Part shown: positions 5,273 to 5,797 of the stretch, in pieces
Position numbering within the stretch: position 1 is the first letter of the stretch
Layout: the number at the start of each line of letters is the position of its first letter
Source of the DNA: Candidatus Thorarchaeota archaeon
Lineage (GTDB): Archaea; Asgardarchaeota; Thorarchaeia; Thorarchaeales; Thorarchaeaceae
Assembly (NCBI GenBank): GCA_016841005.1
Contig: JAEORG010000195.1
Coordinates: forward strand, 1 to 5,797
DNA length: 5,797 nucleotides
Direction: 5' to 3'
Program-made: the position numbers and the translations under genes
The notes under the pieces: model-generated
Seen by the model: only the letters and a program-made list of their open reading frames with translations
Database searches by the model: none
Told to the model about the DNA's origin: nothing

Positions 5273-5797
5273 TTGAGAAGGAAGGATATTAGAATACACT
5301 ATACAACACTTGAGGAATCATTCACTTACATCCTGACCTCCACAGAACGTGTACTTCAGTTGAGTTCAAAGAATATCACTTCTATTAGGTTCCCGCTAAT
5401 ACCGAACTGGTTCAAACTCAAACATGTCAATCTAAGTGACAATCAGATTGAATTAATCAATCTAGATCCGTTCTGTTCATTGAAATCTCTAGAGATTGTC
5501 AATCTTAGTAACAATCCGCTGAAGTATGTTGATGCAACTCCATTATTCTTCTGTGACAACCTCTTTGATTATCAAGTCAATAAGGGCGTTCCAGGTTTTG
5601 TATCTCCACTTGCTCGATTTGCTAGAGCCAACATTGCATTCATCAGTCATTTGAATTCAATAGGATTGGCATATTCATTTGATGAGATCGTCGCAGATTT
5701 TGGTTGGAAGAGAACATTATCGTCAATAAAAACTGTGTTAGGTAGAATCCAAGAATTATACTGGTTCTCAGCTCAAAGAGGATTACTAACTGGGTTA
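5273..5797 (+). CDS. Leucine-rich-repeat protein, 3' end beyond the window
   Basis: The frame is open from TTG 5273 to the last base, giving the first 175 residues. There is no signal peptide or early membrane helix (start MRRKDIRIHYTTLEE), so it is probably cytoplasmic. Residues about 27-97 form a short LRR array. A degenerate first unit (VLQLSSKNITSI, 27-38) is followed by LKHVNLSDNQIELI (49-62) and LEIVNLSNNPLKYV (73-86), with a spacing of 24 residues and the typical L-x-x-L-x-N asparagine ladder. After a linker, residues about 112-175 are predicted helical (LARFARANIAFISHLN, DEIVADFGWKRTL, LGRIQELYWFSAQRGLL) and match no family I can name. Such short LRR arrays generally bind other proteins. 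The gene follows the membrane-anchored protein by 57 bases on the same strand. The full length, and whether the helical part is a domain of its own, cannot be seen. Confidence 0.78.
   Translation, partial: MRRKDIRIHYTTLEESFTYILTSTERVLQLSSKNITSIRFPLIPNWFKLKHVNLSDNQIELINLDPFCSLKSLEIVNLSNNPLKYVDATPLFFCDNLFDYQVNKGVPGFVSPLARFARANIAFISHLNSIGLAYSFDEIVADFGWKRTLSSIKTVLGRIQELYWFSAQRGLLTGL

Overview
The window looks archaeal. Start regions show TATA-like boxes and Shine-Dalgarno (SD) matches of the GGTGAT/GGAGG type, with some probably leaderless genes. The proteins are mostly membrane or surface proteins, plus a leucine-rich-repeat (LRR) protein. By eye the DNA is moderately AT-rich. The mix of large FtsX-family permeases, small Ig-like surface proteins with a C-terminal anchor, and LRR proteins would suit an Asgard-type archaeon such as Thorarchaeota. 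That lineage guess is inference; no phylogenetic marker gene is present.

Left part, minus strand (1-4353), read from right to left. A small secreted, C-terminally anchored Ig-like protein (3793-4353) is followed by an eight-helix YhhN/TMEM86-family membrane protein (2975-3715). After a 157-base gap comes a 932-residue ten-helix FtsX/MacB-type ABC permease (19-2817). The gap holds a good TATA box directly beside a perfect 10+1+10 palindrome (2864-2884), the strongest regulatory signal in the window. A perfect SD sequence overlaps the permease stop codon, with an ATG at base 9, so a further gene starts at the left edge. By family habit this could be the partner ABC ATPase, but only three codons are visible.

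Right part, plus strand (about 4490-5797). It is divergent from the Ig-like gene across roughly 130 bases. The first gene is an unrecognised single-helix membrane-anchored protein (conventional start 4532, likely true start near 4490). Then, after 57 bases, comes the 5' part of an LRR protein that starts with TTG at 5273 and runs off the right edge.

The permease probably works with an ATPase encoded just outside the window as a mechanotransmission-type or lipid/lipoprotein-handling ABC system in the cell membrane. The two surface proteins and the YhhN protein are also envelope proteins, so the segment reads as an envelope-related neighbourhood. No direct functional link between the genes can be shown from sequence alone. 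No RNA gene, CRISPR array, insertion sequence or defence system was seen.
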